Source: Polaribacter sp. SA4-10
Lineage (GTDB): Bacteria; Bacteroidota; Bacteroidia; Flavobacteriales; Flavobacteriaceae
Assembly (NCBI RefSeq): GCF_002163835.1
Contig: NZ_CP019331.1
Location: 1,426,001 to 1,490,000 of the forward strand
Direction of reading: 5' to 3'
Length of the DNA stretch: 64,000 nt
Made by a program: the position numbers and the translations under genes. Under the pieces are notes generated by a model. That model was not told where the DNA came from. It saw only the letters and a list, made by a program, of their open reading frames with translations, and searched no databases. Below are positions 30,683 through 39,554 of the stretch, one piece after another; the first letter of the stretch is position 1, and every line of letters starts with the position of its first letter.

Positions 30683-31420
30683 ATGATTTTTTTTAAGAAA
30701 AAGGAAATACCCCTTATAGATTTTTTTCCAGAAGGTTTTGTAGACATACATTCTCATTTACTTCCTGGAATTGATGATGGTGCAAAAAACTTAAATGATT
30801 CGATAGAATTAATCACAAAAATGCGCTCTTATGGAATAAAAAACTTCATAACAACTCCTCATGTTTTAGGTAATGTGTACCCAAACTCTAGTGAAACAAT
30901 AAAAAATAAATTAGAAGAAGTAAAAAAAGAGTTGCTTAAAAGAAATATTAATGATATTTCAATAAGAGCTGCAGCTGAATACATGATGGATGAGCAATTT
31001 TCTGAACGTTTAGAAAAAGAGGATATCCTTACTTTAAAAGACAACTATATTCTTGTAGAAATGTCTTACTTTAATGCTCCTATAAATTTATATGAGCTTT
31101 TATTTGAAATCCAACTAAAAGGCTACAAACCTGTTTTAGCACACCCAGAGCGTTATAACTTTTACCACAATGATTATGAGAACTATTATAAGTTAAAAAA
31201 ACATGGATGCTTATTTCAGTTAAATTTATTATCATTAACAGAACAATATGGAAAAGGTGTACAGCAAATTTCTAAAAAACTTTTAAAAGAAAATATATAT
31301 GATTTTGTTGGTACTGACACCCATCATCATAATCATTTAGCTCTTTTAAACAAGGTTGGAACTAAAAAGAATTTAGAAAAAATTAACCACCTCTTAGATA
31401 ATAATAAAAAGTTCATATAA
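30683..31420 (+). CDS. CpsB/CapC-type PHP-domain tyrosine-protein phosphatase
   Basis: A 245-residue metal-dependent phosphatase of the PHP fold (YwqE/CpsB/Wzb-equivalent). Metal-binding words are DIHSHLLPGIDDG near the N-terminus, TTPHVLG, LAHPERY and GTDTHHHNH. Such enzymes dephosphorylate the C-terminal tyrosine cluster of Wzc-type kinases and so control capsule chain length and export. It faces wzc tail to tail across a shared terminator, which fits this partnership. Confidence 0.92.
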   Translation: MIFFKKKEIPLIDFFPEGFVDIHSHLLPGIDDGAKNLNDSIELITKMRSYGIKNFITTPHVLGNVYPNSSETIKNKLEEVKKELLKRNINDISIRAAAEYMMDEQFSERLEKEDILTLKDNYILVEMSYFNAPINLYELLFEIQLKGYKPVLAHPERYNFYHNDYENYYKLKKHGCLFQLNLLSLTEQYGKGVQQISKKLLKENIYDFVGTDTHHHNHLALLNKVGTKKNLEKINHLLDNNKKFI

Positions 31421-31450
31421 AATAAAAGCATCCATTTGGATGCTTTTATT
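31421..31450. terminator. Bidirectional terminator between cpsB-like gene and wzc
   Basis: A perfect 13-bp stem (aataaaagcatcc / ggatgcttttatt) closes a 4-nt loop (attt). It fills the whole 30-bp gap between the two convergent stop codons and ends the long polysaccharide locus. Confidence 0.9.
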
Positions 31451-33844
31451 TTAACTTAAAATTCTTTTATACCATGGTTTTTTAACCTCATCTATGTAGC
31501 CATTTCCATAGCCATAGCCATAGCCATAGCCATAGCCATAGCCATAGCCATAACCATAACCTTTTGTCGTGTCAGTATCATTCAAAACAATAGCAATATT
31601 TGGTAATTTTTTCTCATCATATAATGTTTGAACAACATTTAACATCCGTTTATCCAAATAATTGGCTCTTGTAACATACACAAACATATCTGCATACTTA
31701 GCTATTAACAAAGTATCGGTAACTAAGTTTACAGGTGCAGTATCAACGATAATAAAATCATATTCCTTTTTTACTTCATCAAATAACTCTTTAATTTTAA
31801 CGCTCAATAATAACTCTGCAGGATTTGGAGGAATAACACCAGATGCAATAATATCTAATCCTTTAATCTCAGGAATCGAAAATTTAACATCATTCAAAGA
31901 AATATTTTCATTGGTTATAAAATTTGTGATTCCTTTTCGTTCAGGAATACCTAAATATTCAGTAACCTTTGGAGCTCTAAGATCCATACCTAATAATAAA
32001 ACTTTTTTGTTAGATAAAGAAAGAGCTGCGGCAAGGTTAATTGAGGTAAATGATTTCCCTTCCCCACTTGTAGTAGAGGTAATAAATATTGTCTTACCTA
32101 AATCATTATTAGGTAACATAAAATCTAAGTTAGTTCTTATTAAACGAAAAGCCTCTGCAGTACCTGTTCTAGAATCGCCTCCAATAATAACTTTATCATT
32201 TCCTTCAGAATGCGGTATATCTCCTATAAAAGGTATTGTTGTTAAATCTTCAATATCTTTTCTAGAATGAATTTTGGTATCTAAAAGGTTTTTAAGATAA
32301 ATAATAATAAAAGGAATTAATAGCCCAATTAATAGTGCCCCTACATAAACCATTTTCTTTTTGGGCGATATTGCCCCCCCTGAACTGTAAGCGAAATCTA
32401 TAATTTTTGCATTTGGCACTGTAATGGCCAAAGAAATAGCCGTTTCTTCTTTCTTCTTTAAAAGATATGAATAGAGACCAGATATAATTTCTTGTTGCCT
32501 AGCAATATCAATAAAACCTCTTTCTAAAATTGGTATTAATGAAACCTTAGAAGATACTTTAGATGCTTCTTCTTTTAATTGACTCAACTGAGATTTTAAT
32601 GAGTACCCTAAATTTGAAATACTTCTTTTCAGGTTTTCTTTTACTGAAATTATTTCCCTTGTATATTCAAGTAATAAAGGGTTTTTATTTCCAGCACTTA
32701 AACTTAATCTATTCTTTTTATTTACTAAATCATTGTATATTGCTATAGATTGAGAAATCGCTTCATCTGAAAACCCTAAATTTTGTGGAAGAATTTCATA
32801 TTTTTCATACTGCTTATTAAGACTCTCACCAATCCAATTAATTAAATTTAATTGCGTCTCTAATTCAAGGATCTTTTCATTATTAATTGAAGCTTTTGCC
32901 AAAGCTAACTCGCCTTCAATAGATAAACCAGTAATATTATTCTTGTTTTTATAATTTTTAACATCATCTTGAATTTTTTCTAAATCCAAACCAATTTTAA
33001 CAAGCCTATCATCAATAAATTCTTTTGTCTTTTTAGAAACCTCACTCTTATCATTAATCGCATCAATATTATATTGCCTAACTAATTCATTCAAGATATC
33101 TTCTGCTTTTTCTCTTACAGGATGATTTATAGACAATCTTAAAACACTCGATTGTTTACTAACAGCACTAATATTAATATCCGAATACCTAGATATTGTA
33201 TTCGATTTATTTGCTATATTAACAAAAATAGTAAAGTTATTCTTTTCATTAAAATGTTTAGTTTTAACAACTTTAAAAACGCCCACATTTGATGTTAACA
33301 ACTCATCAAAATTATAGGCCGTTATAAACTCATTATTAAAATTTTTAATTTCAAATTTATCCTTCGAAAGGAAAGACACTACAAAAGAAGTATCCTTATT
33401 TTGCTGAATTAAATTTCTTGAGATAAAATTAATTTTTATAGGGTTGTCTTTATATATTTCTGTTTTTTTTACTCTGCCCTCAACAGAATAGGTAGTAAAT
33501 AAATCTAATGCATCTACAACTGCACCAATTATTTTTCTTGATTTTATGATTTCAATTTCATTATCTGGATTATTACTAGAACTTCCACCTATTATTCCTA
33601 AATCCTTAAAAGCTTCTAATTCTTTAGAAATCCCAGACTTTTGGTTATCCTTAATCATAATAGTAGTCGTTGCACTATATTGAGGAGTCGTATACCTTAA
33701 ATAGGTATAGGCAACAATTAATGCCAATATTATTCCTAATAAAAACCATTTCCTGTATAAAAGATACTTTTCAACCTCTTCTCTAATATTTAGAGCATCG
33801 TTATCCATTCTATTTGTAACACTATTTTCTTTGTTCATTTGCAT
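31451..33844 (-). CDS. wzc: Wzc-like polysaccharide copolymerase / tyrosine autokinase
   Basis: A 797-residue inner membrane protein controlling capsule polymerisation and export. It has an N-terminal Wzz domain with a first membrane helix at about residues 33-50, and a long coiled-coil periplasmic region at about 240-450. A second helix at about 508-530 is followed by a cytosolic BY-kinase domain: Walker A STTSGEGKSFTSINLA, A' LLLGMDLRAP and B DFIIVDTAP. The C-terminal tyrosine cluster is unusual: nine Gly-Tyr pairs plus GNGY at residues 762-783, encoded by a hexanucleotide repeat. A start two codons later is possible. It begins 3 bp after wza. Confidence 0.95.
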   Translation of the reverse strand: MQMNKENSVTNRMDNDALNIREEVEKYLLYRKWFLLGIILALIVAYTYLRYTTPQYSATTTIMIKDNQKSGISKELEAFKDLGIIGGSSSNNPDNEIEIIKSRKIIGAVVDALDLFTTYSVEGRVKKTEIYKDNPIKINFISRNLIQQNKDTSFVVSFLSKDKFEIKNFNNEFITAYNFDELLTSNVGVFKVVKTKHFNEKNNFTIFVNIANKSNTISRYSDINISAVSKQSSVLRLSINHPVREKAEDILNELVRQYNIDAINDKSEVSKKTKEFIDDRLVKIGLDLEKIQDDVKNYKNKNNITGLSIEGELALAKASINNEKILELETQLNLINWIGESLNKQYEKYEILPQNLGFSDEAISQSIAIYNDLVNKKNRLSLSAGNKNPLLLEYTREIISVKENLKRSISNLGYSLKSQLSQLKEEASKVSSKVSLIPILERGFIDIARQQEIISGLYSYLLKKKEETAISLAITVPNAKIIDFAYSSGGAISPKKKMVYVGALLIGLLIPFIIIYLKNLLDTKIHSRKDIEDLTTIPFIGDIPHSEGNDKVIIGGDSRTGTAEAFRLIRTNLDFMLPNNDLGKTIFITSTTSGEGKSFTSINLAAALSLSNKKVLLLGMDLRAPKVTEYLGIPERKGITNFITNENISLNDVKFSIPEIKGLDIIASGVIPPNPAELLLSVKIKELFDEVKKEYDFIIVDTAPVNLVTDTLLIAKYADMFVYVTRANYLDKRMLNVVQTLYDEKKLPNIAIVLNDTDTTKGYGYGYGYGYGYGYGYGYGNGYIDEVKKPWYKRILS
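31508..31561 (-). repeat. In-frame hexanucleotide repeat encoding the Wzc tyrosine cluster
   Basis: On the plus strand there are seven perfect copies of atagcc followed by two copies of ataacc, 54 bp in all. On the coding strand each unit is a Gly-Tyr codon pair. Gain or loss of units by slippage would keep the frame and change only the number of tyrosines. Confidence 0.97.
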
Positions 33845-33847
33845 ATC

Positions 33848-34606
33848 TTATCTTACTATAATAGCAATTAATCCAATTAATATTCCCGTAACCGAAATAA
33901 CCAAACCTGTATTTGAATTACTAGAAGCTGACTGTATTTTTGCATAATTTTGTTCTACATAAATGACATCATTCTGCTGTAAATAAAAAACGGGTGAAGT
34001 ATTAATGCTATTAGATAGTAAATCAACTCTATATTGTGTTTTCTTTTTATTTTCTTCTCGCTGTACCAAAACATTATTTCTTTGCGCTGAGAGATTTAAA
34101 TCTCCTGCTAGTGCGATAGCATCTAGTATAGATATTCTTTCATTAGGAATGGTATAACTTCCTGGCTTAAGAACATCACCCAAAATAGATATTTTAAAAT
34201 TAGCAATTGTTATAATTACTCTTGGTTTTTTCACATAATCAGGATCTAAACTCCTCTTAAACAAGGCTATTGCTTCATCTCTAGATAAACCGCCTATTTT
34301 TATTTTCCCAAGGATAGGAAAATCAATTTCTCCTTTATTATCGATTAAATAACTTTGTTGCTGACCAGTACCATCAAATAAAGCGGTAGATAAATTAAAA
34401 TCTTTAACGGCTTCAATCTCTTTTGCTGAAATAGTAATATTCAATAAATCATCTGGCTTAAAGACCGTTTTATAACTATTTGAAACTTTTTCTTGATTGA
34501 TTTCATCATTTTGAAAATAGATGATGTCTTTCTTTGAAACACAAGAGTTAGATAATAATATAAATAGTATACCAAGTATAGTAATACCTAAATGATTTTC
34601 TTTCAT
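33848..34606 (-). CDS. wza: Wza-like polysaccharide export lipoprotein
   Basis: A 252-residue outer membrane export protein. The signal peptide ends in a lipobox (LLSNSCVSKK). The Poly_export domain runs from about residue 45 to 130 (FKPDDLLNITIS, NKGEIDFPILG), then one SLBB-type domain (ISILGDVLKPGSYTIP). A hydrophobic C-terminal helix (VISVTGILIGLIAIIV) may cross the outer membrane, as in Wza. It is upstream of wzc by 3 bp. A possible -7 box and a 13-bp A-run (coding strand) lie directly before its start. Confidence 0.92.
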   Translation of the reverse strand: MKENHLGITILGILFILLSNSCVSKKDIIYFQNDEINQEKVSNSYKTVFKPDDLLNITISAKEIEAVKDFNLSTALFDGTGQQQSYLIDNKGEIDFPILGKIKIGGLSRDEAIALFKRSLDPDYVKKPRVIITIANFKISILGDVLKPGSYTIPNERISILDAIALAGDLNLSAQRNNVLVQREENKKKTQYRVDLLSNSINTSPVFYLQQNDVIYVEQNYAKIQSASSNSNTGLVISVTGILIGLIAIIVR

Positions 34607-34609
34607 TAG

Positions 34610-34622
34610 TTTTTTTTTTTTT
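34610..34622. repeat. 13-bp homopolymer tract before wza
   Basis: Thirteen T residues on the plus strand (A on the coding strand) lie between the putative -7 box and the wza ATG, three bases before the start codon. Its length could vary by slippage and affect the 5' leader. Confidence 0.9.
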
Positions 34623-34623
34623 G

Positions 34624-34631
34624 CAAAAGTA
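34624..34631 (-). promoter_or_regulatory. Possible -7 box for wza-wzc
   Basis: On the minus strand TACTTTTG fits TAnnTTTG and is followed by C and the A13 tract. No -33 TTG is found at 17-23 bp. If real, wza-wzc can be transcribed apart from the rest of the locus. Confidence 0.4.
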
Positions 34632-34651
34632 GTAATTTAATTTATAAGCCT

Positions 34652-36544
34652 TTAATTAATATCTAATTTTTCAAAAACTGAATTATTTGAGATATATTCT
34701 GGAACAAGCTTCTTTATCTGTTGTACAATTTCATTGCTAGACAAATCTAGATCAATTACATTGAGCTGATTTATTTTATTTTGAACAAATAAATCATCTA
34801 TATTTTGAGACTTAGCAATCATAATTTTTTCATGATATGTTTTAATCGTATTCTCTCCACTTGCAAGTAGCTCTTCATATAGCTTCTCACCGGGTCTTAA
34901 TCCTGTTATTTTTATATTAATATCTTCTGGGTATTTCAATCCTGAAAGAGAAATCATTCTTTTTGCCATATTAAAAATCTTTACTGATTTCCCCATATCA
35001 AAAATATAGATTTCACCACCAACGCCCATAGTACCAGCCTCCAATACTAAACTACATGCTTCAGGAATCGTCATAAAATATCTAGTGATATCTTTATGTG
35101 TTACTGTTAAGGGCCCACCTTTTTCAATCTGTTTTTTAAATAACGGAATTACAGAACCATTAGATCCTAGTACATTTCCAAATCTAGTAATTGTAAACTT
35201 CGTATTATTTGTATCTTTACTTAAACAACTTATATACATTTCGGCAACTCTTTTAGTTGCTCCCATTACATTTGTTGGGTTCACAGCTTTATCTGTAGAA
35301 ACCATTACAAATCTTTCTACATGATAAGCTACTGATAAATCAGCAATATTTTTTGTTCCCAAAACATTAATTTTAACGGCTTCATAAGGGCTCTCTTCCA
35401 TTAAAGGAACATGTTTATACGCAGCAGCATGAAAGACTTTTTGAGGCTTGTATTTTTCAAAAATTGCTGTCATTCGCTTTTTATCTCTAACATCTGCAAT
35501 AATTGCAACAAAATTATCCTTATCATTCTGAATTAACTCTTGTTGTAAATCATATAAGGGTGATTCTGCCTGATCAATTAAAACCAATAGCTTTATGTTA
35601 TAGGAAACTAATTGCCTAGAAATTTCACTCCCAATAGACCCCGCAGCTCCAGTAACAAATATAACTTTGTCTATAACTTCTCTTTCAACTATTGGGTTTG
35701 CTATAGAAATTTGATTCCTATCCAATAAATCATCAATATTTATTTGTTTTATTTGATTTGCTTTTAAATCGCCGCCCATCCACTTCGTTAGTGGTGGCAC
35801 TATTTTTACTTCCACATCTAACTTTAATAGTGTATCTGTTATTTCTAAAAGTCTGTTTGGTTTAATATTTTGTATCGATATTATAACTTCATCAATATTA
35901 TTTTTCGATATAAACTCTTTATCTATTTTTGATGAATCATAAATTTTAATCCGATCTATTTTTTTATTTATTTTGCTTGGGTTGTCATCAATAAATCCAT
36001 AGATCTCATAACTATTATTTGTATCTCTATTTAATGCTCCATATGTAATTATTCCTGAATCTCCTGCACCATATATTAATGCATTTGTAATTGTTTTTAA
36101 ATCTGTAAAGATTACTTCATAAAAAGCTTTAAACAAAAACCTACTAAAGATTAATAATAGTGCATTCAGTAAATAATGTATTAATATAATAGATATTGGA
36201 ATCGTAAATAATTCAGATACTTTAAATACCCTATTTAGTAAAACGATTAAGATGCTTAACCCTGCTAAAAGTGTTGAAGCCAAAAAAACATTAAAAGCAT
36301 CCCTGGTTCCGGTGTGTCTAATAATCCCCTTATAAGAACCAACTATTAAAAAACTAACTAATGAAATTACTATTAATACGGGTATTTGATTCAACAATCT
36401 TTCCGAATCAAAATTTAAAGATAAATTAAATCGAATTAAATAAGCAAATACAAATGAAACAAGCACTAAACATACATCTATAAACAGAACAAGCCATTTA
36501 GAGGTATATTTATTGAAGTTTTCTAAAAAAAATCTTTTAAACAT
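34652..36544 (-). CDS. Membrane-bound nucleotide-sugar 4,6-dehydratase (WbpM/CapD/FlaA1 type)
   Basis: A 630-residue protein with four N-terminal membrane helices (about residues 15-145), a CoA-binding-like Rossmann region (GAGDSGIITYG) and a C-terminal SDR dehydratase domain starting VTGAAGSIGSEISRQL. As in the long-form enzymes, the usual YxxxK tyrosine is replaced (STDKAVNPTNVMGATKR). It most likely converts UDP-GlcNAc to UDP-4-keto-6-deoxy-GlcNAc at the membrane. Together with the WbpL-like transferase and the SDR reductase downstream in this window it could supply the first sugar of the repeat unit as a 6-deoxy-HexNAc. Confidence 0.92.
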   Translation of the reverse strand: MFKRFFLENFNKYTSKWLVLFIDVCLVLVSFVFAYLIRFNLSLNFDSERLLNQIPVLIVISLVSFLIVGSYKGIIRHTGTRDAFNVFLASTLLAGLSILIVLLNRVFKVSELFTIPISIILIHYLLNALLLIFSRFLFKAFYEVIFTDLKTITNALIYGAGDSGIITYGALNRDTNNSYEIYGFIDDNPSKINKKIDRIKIYDSSKIDKEFISKNNIDEVIISIQNIKPNRLLEITDTLLKLDVEVKIVPPLTKWMGGDLKANQIKQINIDDLLDRNQISIANPIVEREVIDKVIFVTGAAGSIGSEISRQLVSYNIKLLVLIDQAESPLYDLQQELIQNDKDNFVAIIADVRDKKRMTAIFEKYKPQKVFHAAAYKHVPLMEESPYEAVKINVLGTKNIADLSVAYHVERFVMVSTDKAVNPTNVMGATKRVAEMYISCLSKDTNNTKFTITRFGNVLGSNGSVIPLFKKQIEKGGPLTVTHKDITRYFMTIPEACSLVLEAGTMGVGGEIYIFDMGKSVKIFNMAKRMISLSGLKYPEDINIKITGLRPGEKLYEELLASGENTIKTYHEKIMIAKSQNIDDLFVQNKINQLNVIDLDLSSNEIVQQIKKLVPEYISNNSVFEKLDIN

Positions 36545-36569
36545 ATATTAAAAAATATAGAAAGGCAAT

Positions 36570-37670
36570 TTACAACAATTTATTTACTGAACCCTTAATT
36601 CTTTCTTTATCATAATCCGTTAAATTAGATCCTGACGGTAAACATAATCCTTTTTCAAATAAATTTTCAGAAACAGATTCGCCATAATAACTACAACCTC
36701 TAAAGACAGGCTGTAAATGCATTGGTTTCCAAAGCTGTCTTGATTCTATATTATCTTTAAGCAATTGCAATCTCAGATTTTCACAAGAAAACCTCACTAA
36801 TTCTTCATTTATTAAAACACAAGTGAACCAATGGTTAGAAAAGTAGTCTTGATTTGGTTCTTTATGAAGCGTAATACCTTCTATATTTTTAAACAGTTCT
36901 GAATAAAACAAATGAATTTGTCGTCGACAAAAAATATATTTTTCTATATTTTTTAACTCAGATAAACCAACAGAAGCTGATAGTTTACTCATCCTATAAT
37001 TATACCCAATTTCGGAATGTTGATAATAAGTGTATTCTTCTTTTGCTTGAGTTGCTAAGTATATTGCGCTATTTTTCTCTTCTTCACTTTTACAAATTAA
37101 AACACCACCACCAAATGTGGTTAAAATTTTATTTTCGTTAAATGAGATAATACCAAAATCTCCAAAAGTGCCACATTTTTGTTTTTTGTAAGTAGAACCT
37201 AAAGCACTTGCAGCATCTTCAATTAACTTTATATCATAAAACTTGGCAATAGAGACAATAGCTTCTATCTTAGAAGGCATTCCGTAATTACTATTTATAA
37301 CGATTGCTTTTGGCTTCTTTCTTTGAGAAATACAGTTTTTAATAGCTTGCTCTAACAATAATGGGCACATACTCCATGTATCATTTTCACTATCAATAAA
37401 AATAGGTTTTGCTCCTTGATATAAAATTGGGTTTGCTGTTGCTACAAAAGTAAAACTTTGGCAAATAACTACATCCTCTTTTTGCACTCCTGCTAAAATT
37501 AATGCTAAATGGATTGCAGCTGTTCCAGAATTTAATGCTACTACTTTTTTGTTAAAACCAATATATTTCTCTAAAGCAACTTCAAAATTTAAAACGCTAT
37601 TCTCATTAAAAGAAACAGTATCTAATACTTCCTCTAAATCTGGTTTTGATAAATAGATCTTAGCTCTCAA
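36570..37670 (-). CDS. DegT/DnrJ/EryC1/StrS-family PLP aminotransferase
   Basis: A 366-residue nucleotide-sugar aminotransferase. The family's substrate loop (LNSGTAAIHLAL), the EDAASALGS aspartate that contacts the pyridoxal ring, and the probable Schiff-base lysine in SFNENKILTT are visible. It resembles PglE/PseC-like enzymes that aminate C4 of a 4-keto-6-deoxy sugar. It lies between the dehydratase, whose product would be a suitable substrate, and the initiating transferase, 5 bp from the latter. The exact substrate is not clear. Confidence 0.9.
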   Translation of the reverse strand: MRAKIYLSKPDLEEVLDTVSFNENSVLNFEVALEKYIGFNKKVVALNSGTAAIHLALILAGVQKEDVVICQSFTFVATANPILYQGAKPIFIDSENDTWSMCPLLLEQAIKNCISQRKKPKAIVINSNYGMPSKIEAIVSIAKFYDIKLIEDAASALGSTYKKQKCGTFGDFGIISFNENKILTTFGGGVLICKSEEEKNSAIYLATQAKEEYTYYQHSEIGYNYRMSKLSASVGLSELKNIEKYIFCRRQIHLFYSELFKNIEGITLHKEPNQDYFSNHWFTCVLINEELVRFSCENLRLQLLKDNIESRQLWKPMHLQPVFRGCSYYGESVSENLFEKGLCLPSGSNLTDYDKERIKGSVNKLL

Positions 37671-37675
37671 AATAT

Positions 37676-38626
37676 TTAATTTCTTACTTTTAACTTTTGA
37701 AATATAAATATATACAACAGAATGAAAAAAGAAATAATAGTTATTAAAATTAAAAATTGAGTTTGCAATTCTAATTGATATGTTTTATAGAGAATCGCAT
37801 TCATTAATAACTGAATTATAGTGTAAATAAGTGACACTTTTAAATGCGACATCTTTTTGATATCTACTAATTTTTGATAGATATGATGTCTATGAGCATC
37901 AAAAACACTTTCATTTGTATAAAATATTCGATATAACAGTGTGTTTCCGCCATCTGCACCGTAAACGATAATAGCTAAAATAATTAATGGTGATTTTAAT
38001 ACTACAGCAAAATATAAGCCTATAAAAAAGACCAGAACACCAAGGGCAACACTACCAATATCTCCTGCAAAAAAAATGGCTTTTTTTCTGAAATTATAAA
38101 AACCAAAGACAATGAGTGAAATTAAACTATAAACAATCAAATCTGGATTTATAATTTCTTCATTTAAATTTATAAAATAAAAAACGAATAGCACTGCAAT
38201 AGAATACAAACCAGTAATTCCGTTGACGCCATCCATAAAATTAAATAAATTGATCGTCCCAATACCTAAAATTAAGTAAAACAAAGACAACGCTTCAATG
38301 GGAACACCTACTTGATACAAAACCAGTACCACAGCTAATAATTGAAAAGGAAATCTAACTTTAGAAGTTAATGTATACATATCATCTAAAAAACTAATAA
38401 CAGAAATTAAAAAAACACCTAAAACAAAATATGTATATTGATAATCATTAAAAAAAAAGAATAACAAAATAGCGATAGGGAAAATAATACCTCCGCCTCT
38501 AACTGTAATTTTAGTATGTGAGCTTCTTTCATTGGGTTTGTCTATTATTTTAAATTTTATAGCTAACTTTAAATATAAAAAAGAAAGAACAGCCAAAATA
38601 ATTGAAACAATAATATAAATTTTCAT
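37676..38626 (-). CDS. WecA/WbpL-like undecaprenyl-phosphate sugar-1-phosphate transferase
   Basis: A 316-residue polyprenol-phosphate sugar-phosphate transferase with about ten membrane helices. Family motifs on the cytosolic loops are SFLDDMYTL, NLFNFMDGVNGI, FFAGDIGSVALG and the histidine-rich DAHRHHIYQKL. It should start the lipid-linked repeat unit by transferring a HexNAc-1-phosphate to undecaprenyl phosphate. It is adjacent to an SDR gene (3-bp gap), the same pairing as WbpL/WbpV-type systems. Confidence 0.93.
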   Translation of the reverse strand: MKIYIIVSIILAVLSFLYLKLAIKFKIIDKPNERSSHTKITVRGGGIIFPIAILLFFFFNDYQYTYFVLGVFLISVISFLDDMYTLTSKVRFPFQLLAVVLVLYQVGVPIEALSLFYLILGIGTINLFNFMDGVNGITGLYSIAVLFVFYFINLNEEIINPDLIVYSLISLIVFGFYNFRKKAIFFAGDIGSVALGVLVFFIGLYFAVVLKSPLIILAIIVYGADGGNTLLYRIFYTNESVFDAHRHHIYQKLVDIKKMSHLKVSLIYTIIQLLMNAILYKTYQLELQTQFLILITIISFFILLYIFIFQKLKVRN

Positions 38627-38629
38627 AGT

Positions 38630-39553
38630 TTAAAATGATGAAATTGTTTTTTCAATTCCTTTTTTTGCTGATAAAGGTAAATCTTTTTGAATCGCTTTTT
38701 TGATTTTATGATTAGAAACCTCATAGCTTTCTACTAACTTCTGTACTCTTTCTGAATTGATTGGTAAAGGCAGAAAATCTCCAATTTCAGCAAACAAATT
38801 GACTAAAAATTTTGGAATGTTTACTATTTTAGAGGGCTTATTAATCGTTTCACCAATGATCGTAACTAATTCTTTAGTAGATACACTTTCATCATCTGCA
38901 ATATTATAAACTCCAGATTCAATTTTAGAATTATCAATTAATTCATTGATGATAAAGCATAAGTTCTCTACAGAAACATAAGATCTTTTATTCTCGTACT
39001 TACCAAATGGATAAGGTATTCCTTTAGAAATAAAACGATATAAAAGATTTAAATTCCCTTTATTTTTTGGACCATGAATCATACAAGGCCTTAATATATA
39101 TACTCTTTTAGTACTAGGAATTACTTTTGATAAAATATAATTTTCTGCTGCTAATTTAGATTTTCCATAAACACTTACTGGATTCGGAGTAACCTCTTCA
39201 GTTAAAACGCCTTCTACGACATCTGCAGCTGCCTTTACAGAACTCATATAAATAAAAACTTCACAATCACTTTTTAAAAACTGATCAAAAAGTTTTTTTG
39301 TGAGTTCAGTATTTACCTCAAAGTATGCTGCGTCTTCTGAAGTTTTCTTTAAATCGTGTGCTTTACCTGCTAAATGAATACAACTTTTTGATTGATTTAG
39401 CTTTTCTAGATTTAAAGCTTCATAACTCAACTCATCTAAAATTGGAGTTCTAGAAACACCGATGGTATTCTTACCACTTTGGTTTAAATAACTAATAAGG
39501 TTTATACCTACAAACCCCTTATTTCCTGTAATTACATGTAAGTTATTATTCAA
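38630..39553 (-). CDS. NAD-dependent epimerase/dehydratase, WbpV-like 4-keto reductase candidate
   Basis: A 307-residue extended SDR. The nucleotide loop is atypical (ITGNKGFVGINLISYL) and the catalytic YxxxK is in SVYGKSKLAAENY. Others of this group next to WecA/WbpL-like transferases act as reductases giving UDP-FucNAc or UDP-QuiNAc from the 4-keto product of WbpM-like enzymes. That role here is inferred from the neighbours; a 4-epimerase is the alternative. One base separates it from the GT2 gene upstream. Confidence 0.82.
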   Translation of the reverse strand: MNNNLHVITGNKGFVGINLISYLNQSGKNTIGVSRTPILDELSYEALNLEKLNQSKSCIHLAGKAHDLKKTSEDAAYFEVNTELTKKLFDQFLKSDCEVFIYMSSVKAAADVVEGVLTEEVTPNPVSVYGKSKLAAENYILSKVIPSTKRVYILRPCMIHGPKNKGNLNLLYRFISKGIPYPFGKYENKRSYVSVENLCFIINELIDNSKIESGVYNIADDESVSTKELVTIIGETINKPSKIVNIPKFLVNLFAEIGDFLPLPINSERVQKLVESYEVSNHKIKKAIQKDLPLSAKKGIEKTISSF

Positions 39554-39554
39554 A

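Noticed and set aside
31508..31561. Possible intergenic minisatellite
   Set aside because: It is inside the wzc reading frame and encodes the Gly-Tyr tail.
36570..36640. Insertion sequences or integrase genes in the polysaccharide locus
   Set aside because: No transposase or integrase frame was seen anywhere in the locus; gene gaps are too short to hide one.
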